From: Alicyclobacillaceae bacterium I2511 | Lineage (GTDB): Bacteria; Bacillota; Bacilli; Alicyclobacillales; Alicyclobacillaceae | Length of the DNA stretch: 64,000 nucleotides | Reading direction: 5' to 3' | Assembly (NCBI GenBank): GCA_003584005.1 | Contig: QXHL01000005.1 | Coordinates: 1-64,000 of the forward strand | Shown here: positions 42,967-51,429 of the stretch, piece by piece | Layout of the letters: the number at the start of each line of letters is the position of its first letter | How positions within the stretch are numbered: position 1 is the first letter of the stretch | The notes under the pieces: model-generated | What the model was told of the DNA's origin: nothing | What the model saw: only the letters and a program-made list of their open reading frames with translations | Databases searched by the model: none | Made by a program: the position numbers and the translations under genes

Positions 42967-43749
42967 ATGAACGATTCGGTGTTAGCGTATCAGGTAACCG
43001 CTGGTCTTGCTTACTTGACTTTGAACCGCCCCCATCAGGCGAACGCTTTGTCTCTGTCACTTCTGCGTTCTTTGCAGCAGGCTTTAGAGGATTTAAAATA
43101 CCGTGATGAGGTGCGTGTCGTCCTCTTGACAGGTGCTGGGGAACGGGCCTTCTGCGCGGGAGCGGATCTGAAAGAGCGGCGGGGGATGGATGACAGTCAA
43201 GTGCGCCAGGCGGTGGATTTAATTCGCACGGTAGTTGAGAGTGTGGCTAGATTGCCAATGCCTGTGATTGCAGCCATCAATGGGGTGGCTTTTGGTGGAG
43301 GAACTGAGCTGGCCTTGGCGGCAGACTTACGAATTATTTCAGCCACGGCTGAATTAGGGTTGACTGAAACAAGCCTAGCCATCATACCGGGTGCGGGGGG
43401 GACGCAACGATTACCCCGGCTTATTGGCCCGGCAAGAGCCAAGGAACTAATTTACACGGCGCGTCGAATCGATGCACCCACCGCGCTTCAGTTGGGAATT
43501 GTTAATCGCGTGGTGGAATCAGCACAAGTTTTGCCAACGGCCGTGTTATTGGCGGAGGAAATCAGTAAAAATGGTCCAATTGCGGTTCGGCAGGCAAAGT
43601 TTGCCGTGGATACTGGGTTGAGCATGGATCTCGCGTCTGGACTTTCCGTAGAGCGGGCTGCATATGAACGGGTGATTCCTACAGCGGATCGTCAAGAGGC
43701 GTTGGAGGCTTTTGCGGCGAAACGGGTTCCCCATTTTCAGGGGCATTAA
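42967..43749 (+). CDS. Enoyl-CoA hydratase/isomerase family protein
   Basis: 260 residues, typical crotonase length. CoA-binding FCAGADLKER, oxyanion hole AINGVAFGGGTELALAADLRI, and catalytic glutamate positions in ELGLTETSLAIIPGAGGTQRLPRLIG, both present, which fits a hydratase. The match to YngF/methylglutaconyl-CoA hydratase in a leucine- or branched-acyl degradation operon is by context. It starts 6 bases after the biotin carrier gene. Confidence 0.9.
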   Translation: MNDSVLAYQVTAGLAYLTLNRPHQANALSLSLLRSLQQALEDLKYRDEVRVVLLTGAGERAFCAGADLKERRGMDDSQVRQAVDLIRTVVESVARLPMPVIAAINGVAFGGGTELALAADLRIISATAELGLTETSLAIIPGAGGTQRLPRLIGPARAKELIYTARRIDAPTALQLGIVNRVVESAQVLPTAVLLAEEISKNGPIAVRQAKFAVDTGLSMDLASGLSVERAAYERVIPTADRQEALEAFAAKRVPHFQGH

Positions 43750-43853
43750 CCGTAGCACAGCCATAATCTTGTTCTCACAGGCACTGTTTGTTTATTGGGT
43801 TTCAAGGGATAGGTTGTGTGGATTAAACGTGGATTTTGCAGGGAGTGTGCGGT

Positions 43854-45380
43854 ATGGAAGAGGGAACTCGCCAACAAAGGGCGGAAAACATTATGGCAGG
43901 GGGAGCGGGGAAGTACCACGCTCAGAATGAAAAAAATGGTAAGTTGTTTGTCCGGGAGCGGTTGGCGTTGCTCTTAGATGAGGACCTGGAAGTTGAGGAT
44001 GGATTGTTTGCAAATTGCACGGTGGAGGGGTTGCCGGCAGACGGTGTTGTCACGGGCGTAGGTCATATCCAGGGGCGGCCAGTGGCCATCATGGCAAACG
44101 ACAGTACGGTCAAAGCAGGCAGTTGGGGAACCCGTACCGTAGAGAAAATTTTACGTATTCAAGAAGTGGCAGAAAAGATGCAAATTCCTATGTTGTATCT
44201 TGTAGATTCTGCAGGAGCTCGGATTACAGACCAGGTACAAATGTTTCCGGGACGGCGGGGTGCAGGCCGCATTTTTTACAACGAGGTTCGATTATCTGGA
44301 CAAATCCCACAAATTTGCTTGTTATTTGGCCCCTCTGCTGCAGGTGGAGCGTACATTCCAGCGTTTTGTGACATTGTTATTATGGTAGACAAAAATGCTA
44401 GCATGTACTTAGGTTCCCCACGCATGGCTGAAATGGTCATTGGTGAAAAGGTAACCTTGGAGGAAATGGGAGGGGCTCGCATGCACTGCACGGTGAGCGG
44501 GTGTGGAGACTTGTTGGCACCCGATGAACCAGCAGCCATTGCCATGGCCAAGCAATACCTGAGCTATTTCCCCAGTCATTGGGAGCAGTTGCCACCGGAA
44601 TTTACGGCAAAGGAACCAAGCGTTTCGGAAAGGCGCATTTCTGAAATTGTACCAGCAAATCAAAATGCGCCTTTTAATATGTTGGACCTTATTCACAAAA
44701 TAGTGGATGAGGATACATGGTTTGAGATTAAGCCCTTATTTGCACCAGAAATAATCGTTGGATTGGCTCGCATGGCAGGACGTGCTGTAGGGATTGTGGC
44801 TAACCAACCAAGGGTCAAGGGGGGAGTCTTATTTGTCGATTCAGCAGACAAGGCGGCACGTTTTATCACACTGTGTGACGCCTTTTCAATACCTCTAATC
44901 TTTTTAGCAGATGTACCCGGTTTTATGATTGGGACGAAGGTGGAGCGGGCAGGTATCATTCGTCATGGGGCGAAATTTATTGCCGCTATGTCAGAAGCTA
45001 CAGTTCCAAAAATCAGTGTGATTGTCCGCAAAGCGTATGGAGCTGGCTTGTATGCCATGGCTGGACCTGCCTTTGCACCCGATTGCTGCTTGGCATTCCC
45101 CGGGGCGCAAATTGCTGTGATGGGACCGGAGGCTGCAGTCAACGCAGTGTACGGAGGAAAGATTGCGGAAATGCCACAAGTAGAACGCGCGGCATTTATT
45201 CAAGAAAAGCGTGAGGAGTACCAACAGGACATTGATGTTTATCGACTGGCGTCAGAGTTGATTGTGGATGATATCATTGATCCGGATTCCTTACGACCGG
45301 AGTTGTTGCAAAGGTTACTTCAGTATAAGAGTAAAAAAATGGACTTTGCACGTAGAAGGCACGCCGTGTATCCCGTGTAA
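43854..45380 (+). CDS. Acyl-CoA carboxylase carboxyltransferase subunit
   Basis: 508 residues from the ATG at 43854, 8 bases after AGGGAG. Both crotonase-like halves of a propionyl/methylcrotonyl-CoA carboxylase beta subunit are present: KLFVRERLALLLD, VDSAGARITDQVQMFPGRRGAGRIFYNEVRLSGQIPQI, FGPSAAGGAYIPAF, then FLADVPGFMIGTKVERAGIIRHGAK and KAYGAGLYAMAGPAF. The QVQMFPGRRGAGRIFYN pattern is nearer to methylcrotonyl-CoA carboxylase than to propionyl-CoA carboxylase. Last gene of the carboxylase operon. Confidence 0.9.
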   Translation: MEEGTRQQRAENIMAGGAGKYHAQNEKNGKLFVRERLALLLDEDLEVEDGLFANCTVEGLPADGVVTGVGHIQGRPVAIMANDSTVKAGSWGTRTVEKILRIQEVAEKMQIPMLYLVDSAGARITDQVQMFPGRRGAGRIFYNEVRLSGQIPQICLLFGPSAAGGAYIPAFCDIVIMVDKNASMYLGSPRMAEMVIGEKVTLEEMGGARMHCTVSGCGDLLAPDEPAAIAMAKQYLSYFPSHWEQLPPEFTAKEPSVSERRISEIVPANQNAPFNMLDLIHKIVDEDTWFEIKPLFAPEIIVGLARMAGRAVGIVANQPRVKGGVLFVDSADKAARFITLCDAFSIPLIFLADVPGFMIGTKVERAGIIRHGAKFIAAMSEATVPKISVIVRKAYGAGLYAMAGPAFAPDCCLAFPGAQIAVMGPEAAVNAVYGGKIAEMPQVERAAFIQEKREEYQQDIDVYRLASELIVDDIIDPDSLRPELLQRLLQYKSKKMDFARRRHAVYPV

Positions 45381-45450
45381 TGGTACTGCAAAACACATTC
45401 GTTGCACGGGGTGGGGTGTGCGTGACCGGATAAAAGCGAGGGTATTGTGA

Positions 45451-47082
45451 ATGAAGTGGAGTTTGCAGGCTGAGAACAGTGGCAATCCGTTGACGGATTG
45501 GCACGAAATGGATTTTGCTCGGGTATCTAGCTTATATGACCATCAAAACCCTCGTGAAATTTCTACTTACAAAAAGCGGGCTCACGAACTGGACGGGCTG
45601 ATGTCGCCTATCGTCCGCACCCGGGTGTGCCAAGCACTGTCTGTCCATATGCGTCGACTTGGGGCTCCCGCGGCATCGATGGGACTACTGAATAAACTGC
45701 GTGACCCTCGAACGGTTGCTGTGGTGACTGGGCAACAGGCGGGCCTGTTTACAGGTCCCTTGTTTGCCCTGTACAAGGCCATGTCGGCTATGGGGTTGGC
45801 TCGTCGATTAGAACAAGAATTACAGCGACCTGTGGTGCCCGTTTTTTGGGTGGCCTCAGAAGACCACGATTGGGCTGAGGTCAACCATGCCTATGTGCTG
45901 AGCACAGAGGATGAGGTTCGTCGCATTGTGTTACCAGTGGAAGCGCAGCCCCATCAGATGATTTATCACACTGTCTTAGAGTCTAGCGCTGTAGAGCAGG
46001 TTTTGCGGCAAGTTTATGAGATTCTCCCAGAAGCATCGGGGAAACAAGATACCTTGCAAACGCTGCGGGATGCTTTTGTATCTGGGATGTCGATGGCAGA
46101 CTGGTTTGCAAAAATTCTCCTTAGCATCCTCGGAGAACAGGGAATTATTTTGTTTGATCCCTGTCTGCCAGAGCTACGGGAGCTGACTTTGCCGGTATGG
46201 GAGCAAGTTTTACTGCGCCGTTCGGAGATACAGGTGCAGTTAGATGAAGCCTATGGACAGGTGCAAAGTGTGGGTATTCACCCTGAAGTGGTGCGGGACA
46301 GACAGCATTCAACCCTGTTTTACGTGCAAGAGGGCCGGCGCTATGTGTTGGAATACAAGGATGAAGCAAGCTTGCAGGCGAGGGTGCTGGGAACGCAGCT
46401 AACGACGGCCGAGTGGGTGAAATTAGCGGAGCGTCGACCCCAGTCCTTCAGCGCAAACGTGCTGTTGCGGCCTCTGGTGCAAGACTACTTGTTGCCCACG
46501 GTGGCCTATGTGGGAGGTCCCTCGGAAGTCGCCTATTACCCCCTTTCCGCCGGGGTTTTTCATGCGCTGGAGCGTAGATTGCCGCCAGTGGTGTTACGGG
46601 ATCGCGTGGTGGTTATTCCTCCTTCGGTGCGCAGACATATGGAAAAGTGGGGTGTGGAAGGCAACCTTTCGGCCGTACATGAGGCTTTGCACAAGACTTT
46701 GCAAAACTCAGGGGGCCAAGAGTTGGACCAACGGTTTTCAGAGTATATGATGAACCTGTCGTCGCAGTGGCGTCATTGGGCCGAGCAGTTTGAAAGTTTG
46801 GGTCCCCAAATCCATGACCTAGCAGAGGCACAAATTTCCCGTGAGTTAGCAGGGATTCGCAGGCTCCGGCAAAAAACTTATCACATTTTAGAAACCAATA
46901 ATGTAACTCAAGTACGACAGTTACGGCACATTGAGCACTGGCTGTGGATGGATGGACACGCCCAAGAACGGCGTTTGTCGCCGCTAAACCTGTGGACCCG
47001 GTTTGGTATGGAGTGGCTGCAGCAGCTTCCATTTTGGGGGGATATGCAATCCCCCCTGGGCGTGTATCAGGTGGACTTGTAG
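45451..47082 (+). CDS. bshC: Bacillithiol synthase (cysteine ligase)
   Basis: 543 residues, full length. It adds cysteine to glucosaminyl malate, the final step of bacillithiol. Seen: VAVVTGQQAGLFTGPLFALYKA near residue 95, VPVFWVASEDHDWAEVNHA, LVQDYLLPTVAYVGGPSEVAYY and a long C-terminal helical region. Position directly before mraZ matches Bacillus yllA. It ends in its own terminator, so it is transcribed separately from the division cluster. Confidence 0.95.
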   Translation: MKWSLQAENSGNPLTDWHEMDFARVSSLYDHQNPREISTYKKRAHELDGLMSPIVRTRVCQALSVHMRRLGAPAASMGLLNKLRDPRTVAVVTGQQAGLFTGPLFALYKAMSAMGLARRLEQELQRPVVPVFWVASEDHDWAEVNHAYVLSTEDEVRRIVLPVEAQPHQMIYHTVLESSAVEQVLRQVYEILPEASGKQDTLQTLRDAFVSGMSMADWFAKILLSILGEQGIILFDPCLPELRELTLPVWEQVLLRRSEIQVQLDEAYGQVQSVGIHPEVVRDRQHSTLFYVQEGRRYVLEYKDEASLQARVLGTQLTTAEWVKLAERRPQSFSANVLLRPLVQDYLLPTVAYVGGPSEVAYYPLSAGVFHALERRLPPVVLRDRVVVIPPSVRRHMEKWGVEGNLSAVHEALHKTLQNSGGQELDQRFSEYMMNLSSQWRHWAEQFESLGPQIHDLAEAQISRELAGIRRLRQKTYHILETNNVTQVRQLRHIEHWLWMDGHAQERRLSPLNLWTRFGMEWLQQLPFWGDMQSPLGVYQVDL

Positions 47083-47124
47083 GGGCTGAATTGAGCCCCT
47101 TATTAAGGACAATTTGTAAAAGAC

Positions 47125-47153
47125 AAGAGGTCTGTGCGAGACCTCTTTTTTTT
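47125..47153 (+). terminator. bshC terminator
   Basis: Perfect 9-base arms AAGAGGTCT (47125-47133) and AGACCTCTT (47139-47147) with a GTGCG loop run into eight T (47146-47153). Confidence 0.95.
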
Positions 47154-47233
47154 GCCATAAATTCAGGATAGAAAGCAGAAAAATTTCATTTTAATGCAGG
47201 AATCTCTGCGCAGGGGAGAGAACTCATAAATAA

Positions 47234-47268
47234 GTGGGGAATAGTGGAGCAAAGTGGAATGACTTGGA
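47234..47268 (+). promoter_or_regulatory. MraZ operator: four direct repeats at 10-bp period
   Basis: GTGGGG (47234), GTGGAG (47244), GTGGAA (47254) and TTGGAG (47264) recur exactly every 10 bases upstream of mraZ. MraZ is known to bind short direct repeats of this kind (TGGG-type in E. coli, GTGG-type in Bacillus) with one helical turn between them, and to repress its own operon. The promoter itself is not clear to me. Confidence 0.75.
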
Positions 47269-47292
47269 GTACAGGCGGTGGGGCATTTGTTC

Positions 47293-47718
47293 ATGGGTGA
47301 GTTTCAACACACCCTAGACGAAAAGGGTCGAATGATTATGCCGGTTAAATTTCGTGATGGACTTGGCGGCTCATTCATTATGACTCGGGGCTTAGACCAC
47401 TGCGTGTTTGTATATTCAAGGGGAGAGTGGGACAGTCTAGCGGCCAAGTTAAAAGCCCTGCCCATGACTCGAGCCGATGCACGATCGTTTGTAAGATTTT
47501 TCTTTTCCGGTGCGGCAGAGTGCGAATTAGATAAGCAAGGCCGTGTGCTTGTACCGACAACCCTGCGAGAGTATGGGCAACTTCAACGCGATGTCATTGT
47601 TCTAGGCGTCTCAAATCGAATCGAAATTTGGGATGAAAAAGAGTGGCAGCAATATGCCTCGGGGGCCGCGAATTCATTTGCGGCAATCGCGGAAAAATTG
47701 GTGGACCTTGAGTTTTAA
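47293..47718 (+). CDS. mraZ: Transcriptional regulator MraZ
   Basis: 141 residues from the ATG at 47293, 9 bases after GGTGGGG; a TTG two codons earlier is also possible and would give the common MFMGE start. Two AbrB-like SpoVT-MraZ domains: MGEFQHTLDEKGRMIMPVKFRD, then GAAECELDKQGRVLVPTTLREYG. It heads the division/cell-wall operon and probably represses it by binding the repeats just upstream. Confidence 0.95.
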   Translation: MGEFQHTLDEKGRMIMPVKFRDGLGGSFIMTRGLDHCVFVYSRGEWDSLAAKLKALPMTRADARSFVRFFFSGAAECELDKQGRVLVPTTLREYGQLQRDVIVLGVSNRIEIWDEKEWQQYASGAANSFAAIAEKLVDLEF

Positions 47719-47746
47719 GGCATCCCGCAAAGGCAGGCGTAAATGG

Positions 47747-48700
47747 TTGCAGGAATTTGCTCACGAGACTGTACTCTTTACGGAAACCCTTATGATGTTG
47801 CAAGCCCGGCCAGGGGGAAGATATGTGGATTGCACCTTAGGAGGGGGGGGCCATACGGCGGGTTTATTACATAAATCCGGGCCGGATGGGACTGTTTTGG
47901 CCATAGACCAGGACCCAATGGCCTTGGCGTTTGTGCGTGAGCAACTGGTGGAGTTTCCAGAACGCTTGGTGCTGGTGCAGGGAAACTTTCGCAACGTCCG
48001 CGAGATTGCTCAAGCTCACGGTTTTGCGGGTGTGGATGGCGTGGTATTTGACTTGGGAGTTTCTTCACCGCAGTTTGACCTGGCCCAGCGGGGATTTAGC
48101 TACCGACTTGCCGGCCCGTTGGACATGCGAATGGATCCGCAGCAATCTCTCACGGCGGCTGACCTTATTAATACAGCGACTGAACAAGAACTAATACGAA
48201 TTTTTTTTGAATACGGTGAAGAACGTTTTGCAAGGGCCATTGCCAGAGTTATTGTGCGGACTCGGACTGTGCATCCCATCCAGGGGACGGTTGAACTGGC
48301 CGACTTAGTGAAATCAGCAATTCCGGCTGCGGCTCGGCGTAGCGGACCCCATCCCGCAAGGCGAATTTTCCAGGCCCTGCGTATCGCAGTGAATGATGAA
48401 CTAGGGTCCCTCAAGGCGGGACTAGCGGGTGCTTTTGAATTGCTTCGACCCGGTGGACGCTTAGCGGTTATTAGCTTTCAATCTTTGGAAGACCGGATTG
48501 TCAAGCAAGCGATGGCCCAGTGGGCTAGAGGATGCGTTTGCCCGCCGGAGTTCCCCATCTGCGTGTGTGGGAAAAAGCCCTTAGGTGTGGGGGTGACGCA
48601 CAGACCTGTGCAGCCAAGCAGCGTTGAATTGGAACACAATTCGCGTTCTCGTTCGGCCAAACTACGGGTGATTGAACGTTTGGAAGAATCGTTAGTCTAG
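47747..48700 (+). CDS. rsmH: 16S rRNA (cytosine-1402-N4)-methyltransferase
   Basis: 317 residues from the TTG at 47747, 9 bases after AAAGGCAGG; this start gives the normal length. SAM loop YVDCTLGGGGHTAGLL, VFDLGVSSPQFD, FSYRLAGPLDMRMDP, HPARRIFQALRIAVNDEL, and RLAVISFQSLEDRIVKQ near the end. It modifies C1402 of 16S rRNA. It follows mraZ by 28 bases. Confidence 0.95.
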   Translation: MQEFAHETVLFTETLMMLQARPGGRYVDCTLGGGGHTAGLLHKSGPDGTVLAIDQDPMALAFVREQLVEFPERLVLVQGNFRNVREIAQAHGFAGVDGVVFDLGVSSPQFDLAQRGFSYRLAGPLDMRMDPQQSLTAADLINTATEQELIRIFFEYGEERFARAIARVIVRTRTVHPIQGTVELADLVKSAIPAAARRSGPHPARRIFQALRIAVNDELGSLKAGLAGAFELLRPGGRLAVISFQSLEDRIVKQAMAQWARGCVCPPEFPICVCGKKPLGVGVTHRPVQPSSVELEHNSRSRSAKLRVIERLEESLV

Positions 48701-48763
48701 AGGAATCGTTACTCTAATTGAAGTTATCATGATTATAAATTTTACTTTGGAGGTGGTTGTTGT

Positions 48764-49141
48764 ATGTTGGCCATCAACAACGCGCAAGTGAATCATAACG
48801 AACTTTCTCAGCCCCAGTTGCCAGAACATAATCCAGTTCGCAAACATGTGTCGAGTCACTACTGGTCATGGCCCAACCGTTTGTCGATGGCTGGCTGTAT
48901 TATGGGTAGTGCTGCGGTCCTGTGGTTTCTGGCCATGCAAAACGCCCGCATCGACGCAACAAATTATCAAATTGATCGTTTACAGTCGCAAGTTCGACAT
49001 CAGGTAGCAGAAAATGCATCGTTGTCTACGACGGTGGACGAGTTAAAGCAACCATCGCGTATCCTGGCCATTGCACTAGGGAAACTTCATATGAAGTACA
49101 CCACGCCCGTGCAAGTCCCCATTTCCTCTCAACAACCTTAG
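48764..49141 (+). CDS. ftsL: Cell division protein FtsL
   Basis: 125 residues behind TTTGGAGG. A cytoplasmic start of about 40 residues, one membrane helix (MAGCIMGSAAVLWFLAMQ), then a short extracellular leucine-zipper-like coil (IDATNYQIDRLQSQVRHQVAENASLSTTVDEL) and LGKLHMKYT. Sequence identity in this family is low, and the assignment rests on topology and position between rsmH and pbpB. It joins DivIC and DivIB in the divisome. Confidence 0.88.
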   Translation: MLAINNAQVNHNELSQPQLPEHNPVRKHVSSHYWSWPNRLSMAGCIMGSAAVLWFLAMQNARIDATNYQIDRLQSQVRHQVAENASLSTTVDELKQPSRILAIALGKLHMKYTTPVQVPISSQQP

Positions 49142-49207
49142 GGAAAACTGGACGCAAAAAAGATATTTTACGAATGGGATATTTTTTACACGAGGGAGTG
49201 ATACTGT

Positions 49208-51349
49208 GTGAGATTGAATCGGCTGCGGCAAAGCAGACATCGTGGCCGGATAATCTTGCTCCAAGGTGTCGTGGTGCTGGTTTTGTTAGGCGTAATTGTT
49301 CGCATCCGTTACATACAGAGTGTTTTTGGTCCCATGTTAGAATCTGATGCCGCTAAAGTTCAGCAGGTAACACAGAACGTTCTTGCACCACGGGGCGAAA
49401 TTTTAGATCGCAATGGTCACCCTTTGGCCTATGATGTACCGGCCTACATGTTTGATATAAGAACTGGATCCTTTTCTAATATTGTTTCACTGTCTGGGCA
49501 TCTAGCCCCTATTTTACAGTCCTCAGAGAGTCAGGTACTGGCCGTGTTGCGGCGCAGCAATCACTGGGTACAGTGGCCGATGCCCATATTAGCGACTCAA
49601 AAGGATAAAATTGTTCAGTTAGCGGGGACCACCCATGCACAGGATATTACCTTCACGCCTACAGAAGAGCGTATTTATCCAGATGGCAACTTGGCTTCCA
49701 ACACGATTGGATATGTGGACCATGGGAGTGTCGGACAAGCTGGACTGGAGGAACAATACAACACTCAGTTGGCCGGACACAATGGTAAAATCACTTACAC
49801 GCAGGATGTGTGGGGATTTCCTATCCAGGATACTTTGCATACCTTGGTGGCCGCACAGCCTGGATTGAATGTACAGACAACCTTAGACCGAACAATTCAA
49901 GGCTTTGTAGAGAACCAGATGAATCAATTGGCGCAAAAGTATCAACCCGTCCATGCGGCTATCATCGTAACCAATCCACAGACCGGGGCCGTGCTGGGAA
50001 TGTCCAGCTATCCCAATTTCAATCCCAATCAGTATTGGCTGGCTTCGGAGACTGCGTTATCCACAAATTGGGCTGTGAATGCACGTTTTGAACCGGGATC
50101 GACTTTTAAAGTTTTAACCTTAGCGGCGGCACTTGCGTCGCAAAAAATTTCTCTCAGCCAAACCTTTGATTCGAGCAAATTTCAAATTGATGGGCAGACC
50201 ATTTTAAACTGGAACTATGTGGGTTGGGGCCAAATCAGTTTCCGACGGGCGATGGAGTATTCCAGTAATGTGGGTTTTGCAATTATGGCAGAAAAATTGG
50301 GCTGGCCGACTTTGCTCCATTACATGAATATTTTTGGATTCTTGCAACCCACGGGGATTGGCTTACCGGGTGAGGCCAATTCTCTTATTTTCCCGCCTAG
50401 TTTACAGGGACCTGTACAGTTGGCGACTTCTGGGTTTGGCCAAGGGATTGCTGTGACCCCGTTGCAACAAATGCAAGCTACTGCGGCGATTGCTAATGGA
50501 GGCAAACTGATTCAACCGCGAATTGTGCGGGCCTTGATTAACCCGACAACGGGGAAGGTTGTAGAATCATTTCCACCAAAAATCATCAATCCACAGGTTG
50601 TGCCCCCGGAAGTGGCGAGTGAGGTCAGCAATACTATGGCCCTCGATGTAAGTAAGGGGATTGATACGGCAGGAGCTGTACCTGGTTATACAGTCGCAGG
50701 AAAGACAGGCACAGCACAAGTGGTAAATCCACAAACTGGACAGTATTATGCGCACCGCTATATTGTCTCCTTTATTGGCTATGCACCCGTTCAAAACCCG
50801 CAATTTGAGGTGTACGTTACAGTGTATTGGCCTAAAACAGCTGCTGGACAGCAGTGGGGCAGTACGGTGTCGGCTCCTGCGGCCAGCAATATCCTGCGGG
50901 AATGTTTGGAGTATGCTCACATCCCTCCCGACCAAACCTCTGTTTCTTCAACACAGTCTACGTCACGGCCTGCAGGGGTGAAGTACGTGGATACACCTAG
51001 TTTGCGGGGACTGTCTGTGGCTCAGGTCAAGGGAAGCCTAAAACAGTTGGGATTGACGGGGGTCGACATTGCACAAGCTCAAGGAACGGTTCAGCGCCAG
51101 TGGCCATCGCCGGGAGTGCAAGTGCCCGTAGGTTCCAAAATGTTTTTTTGGGCCCCTGGTGGTTCAGGAAAATCACTTTTAATGCCCAACTTGACGGGTG
51201 TCGCCATGCGTGATGTGGCTAATATGTTGGCCACCTTGGGGCTGCAGTTTTCAGGCAGTGGTGAGGGTTATGCCACTAGCCAATCCATTCCAGCCGGACA
51301 ACAAGTTCGTCCTGGAATGCTGGTAAAGGTACAATTCAAAGCACCTTAG
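49208..51349 (+). CDS. pbpB: Penicillin-binding protein 2B-type transpeptidase with PASTA domains
   Basis: 713 residues from a GTG 7 bases after GAGGGAGTG. An N-terminal membrane anchor (LLQGVVVLVLLGVIVRI) is followed by the dimerisation domain with APRGEILDRNG, then the transpeptidase: active Ser298 in PGSTFK, SSN in EYSSNVGF, and KTGT in AGKTGTAQVV. Two PASTA domains follow (about 595-713). Septal peptidoglycan cross-linking (FtsI role). Located between ftsL and spoVD as in Bacillus. Confidence 0.95.
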   Translation: MRLNRLRQSRHRGRIILLQGVVVLVLLGVIVRIRYIQSVFGPMLESDAAKVQQVTQNVLAPRGEILDRNGHPLAYDVPAYMFDIRTGSFSNIVSLSGHLAPILQSSESQVLAVLRRSNHWVQWPMPILATQKDKIVQLAGTTHAQDITFTPTEERIYPDGNLASNTIGYVDHGSVGQAGLEEQYNTQLAGHNGKITYTQDVWGFPIQDTLHTLVAAQPGLNVQTTLDRTIQGFVENQMNQLAQKYQPVHAAIIVTNPQTGAVLGMSSYPNFNPNQYWLASETALSTNWAVNARFEPGSTFKVLTLAAALASQKISLSQTFDSSKFQIDGQTILNWNYVGWGQISFRRAMEYSSNVGFAIMAEKLGWPTLLHYMNIFGFLQPTGIGLPGEANSLIFPPSLQGPVQLATSGFGQGIAVTPLQQMQATAAIANGGKLIQPRIVRALINPTTGKVVESFPPKIINPQVVPPEVASEVSNTMALDVSKGIDTAGAVPGYTVAGKTGTAQVVNPQTGQYYAHRYIVSFIGYAPVQNPQFEVYVTVYWPKTAAGQQWGSTVSAPAASNILRECLEYAHIPPDQTSVSSTQSTSRPAGVKYVDTPSLRGLSVAQVKGSLKQLGLTGVDIAQAQGTVQRQWPSPGVQVPVGSKMFFWAPGGSGKSLLMPNLTGVAMRDVANMLATLGLQFSGSGEGYATSQSIPAGQQVRPGMLVKVQFKAP

Positions 51350-51429
51350 TTATATCACTAACTAGGTCGGTCTACACCAGAGATTGTCCGCATAGAGATT
51401 AGCGAGACAAGGGTGTGGAGGCGAGGTGT

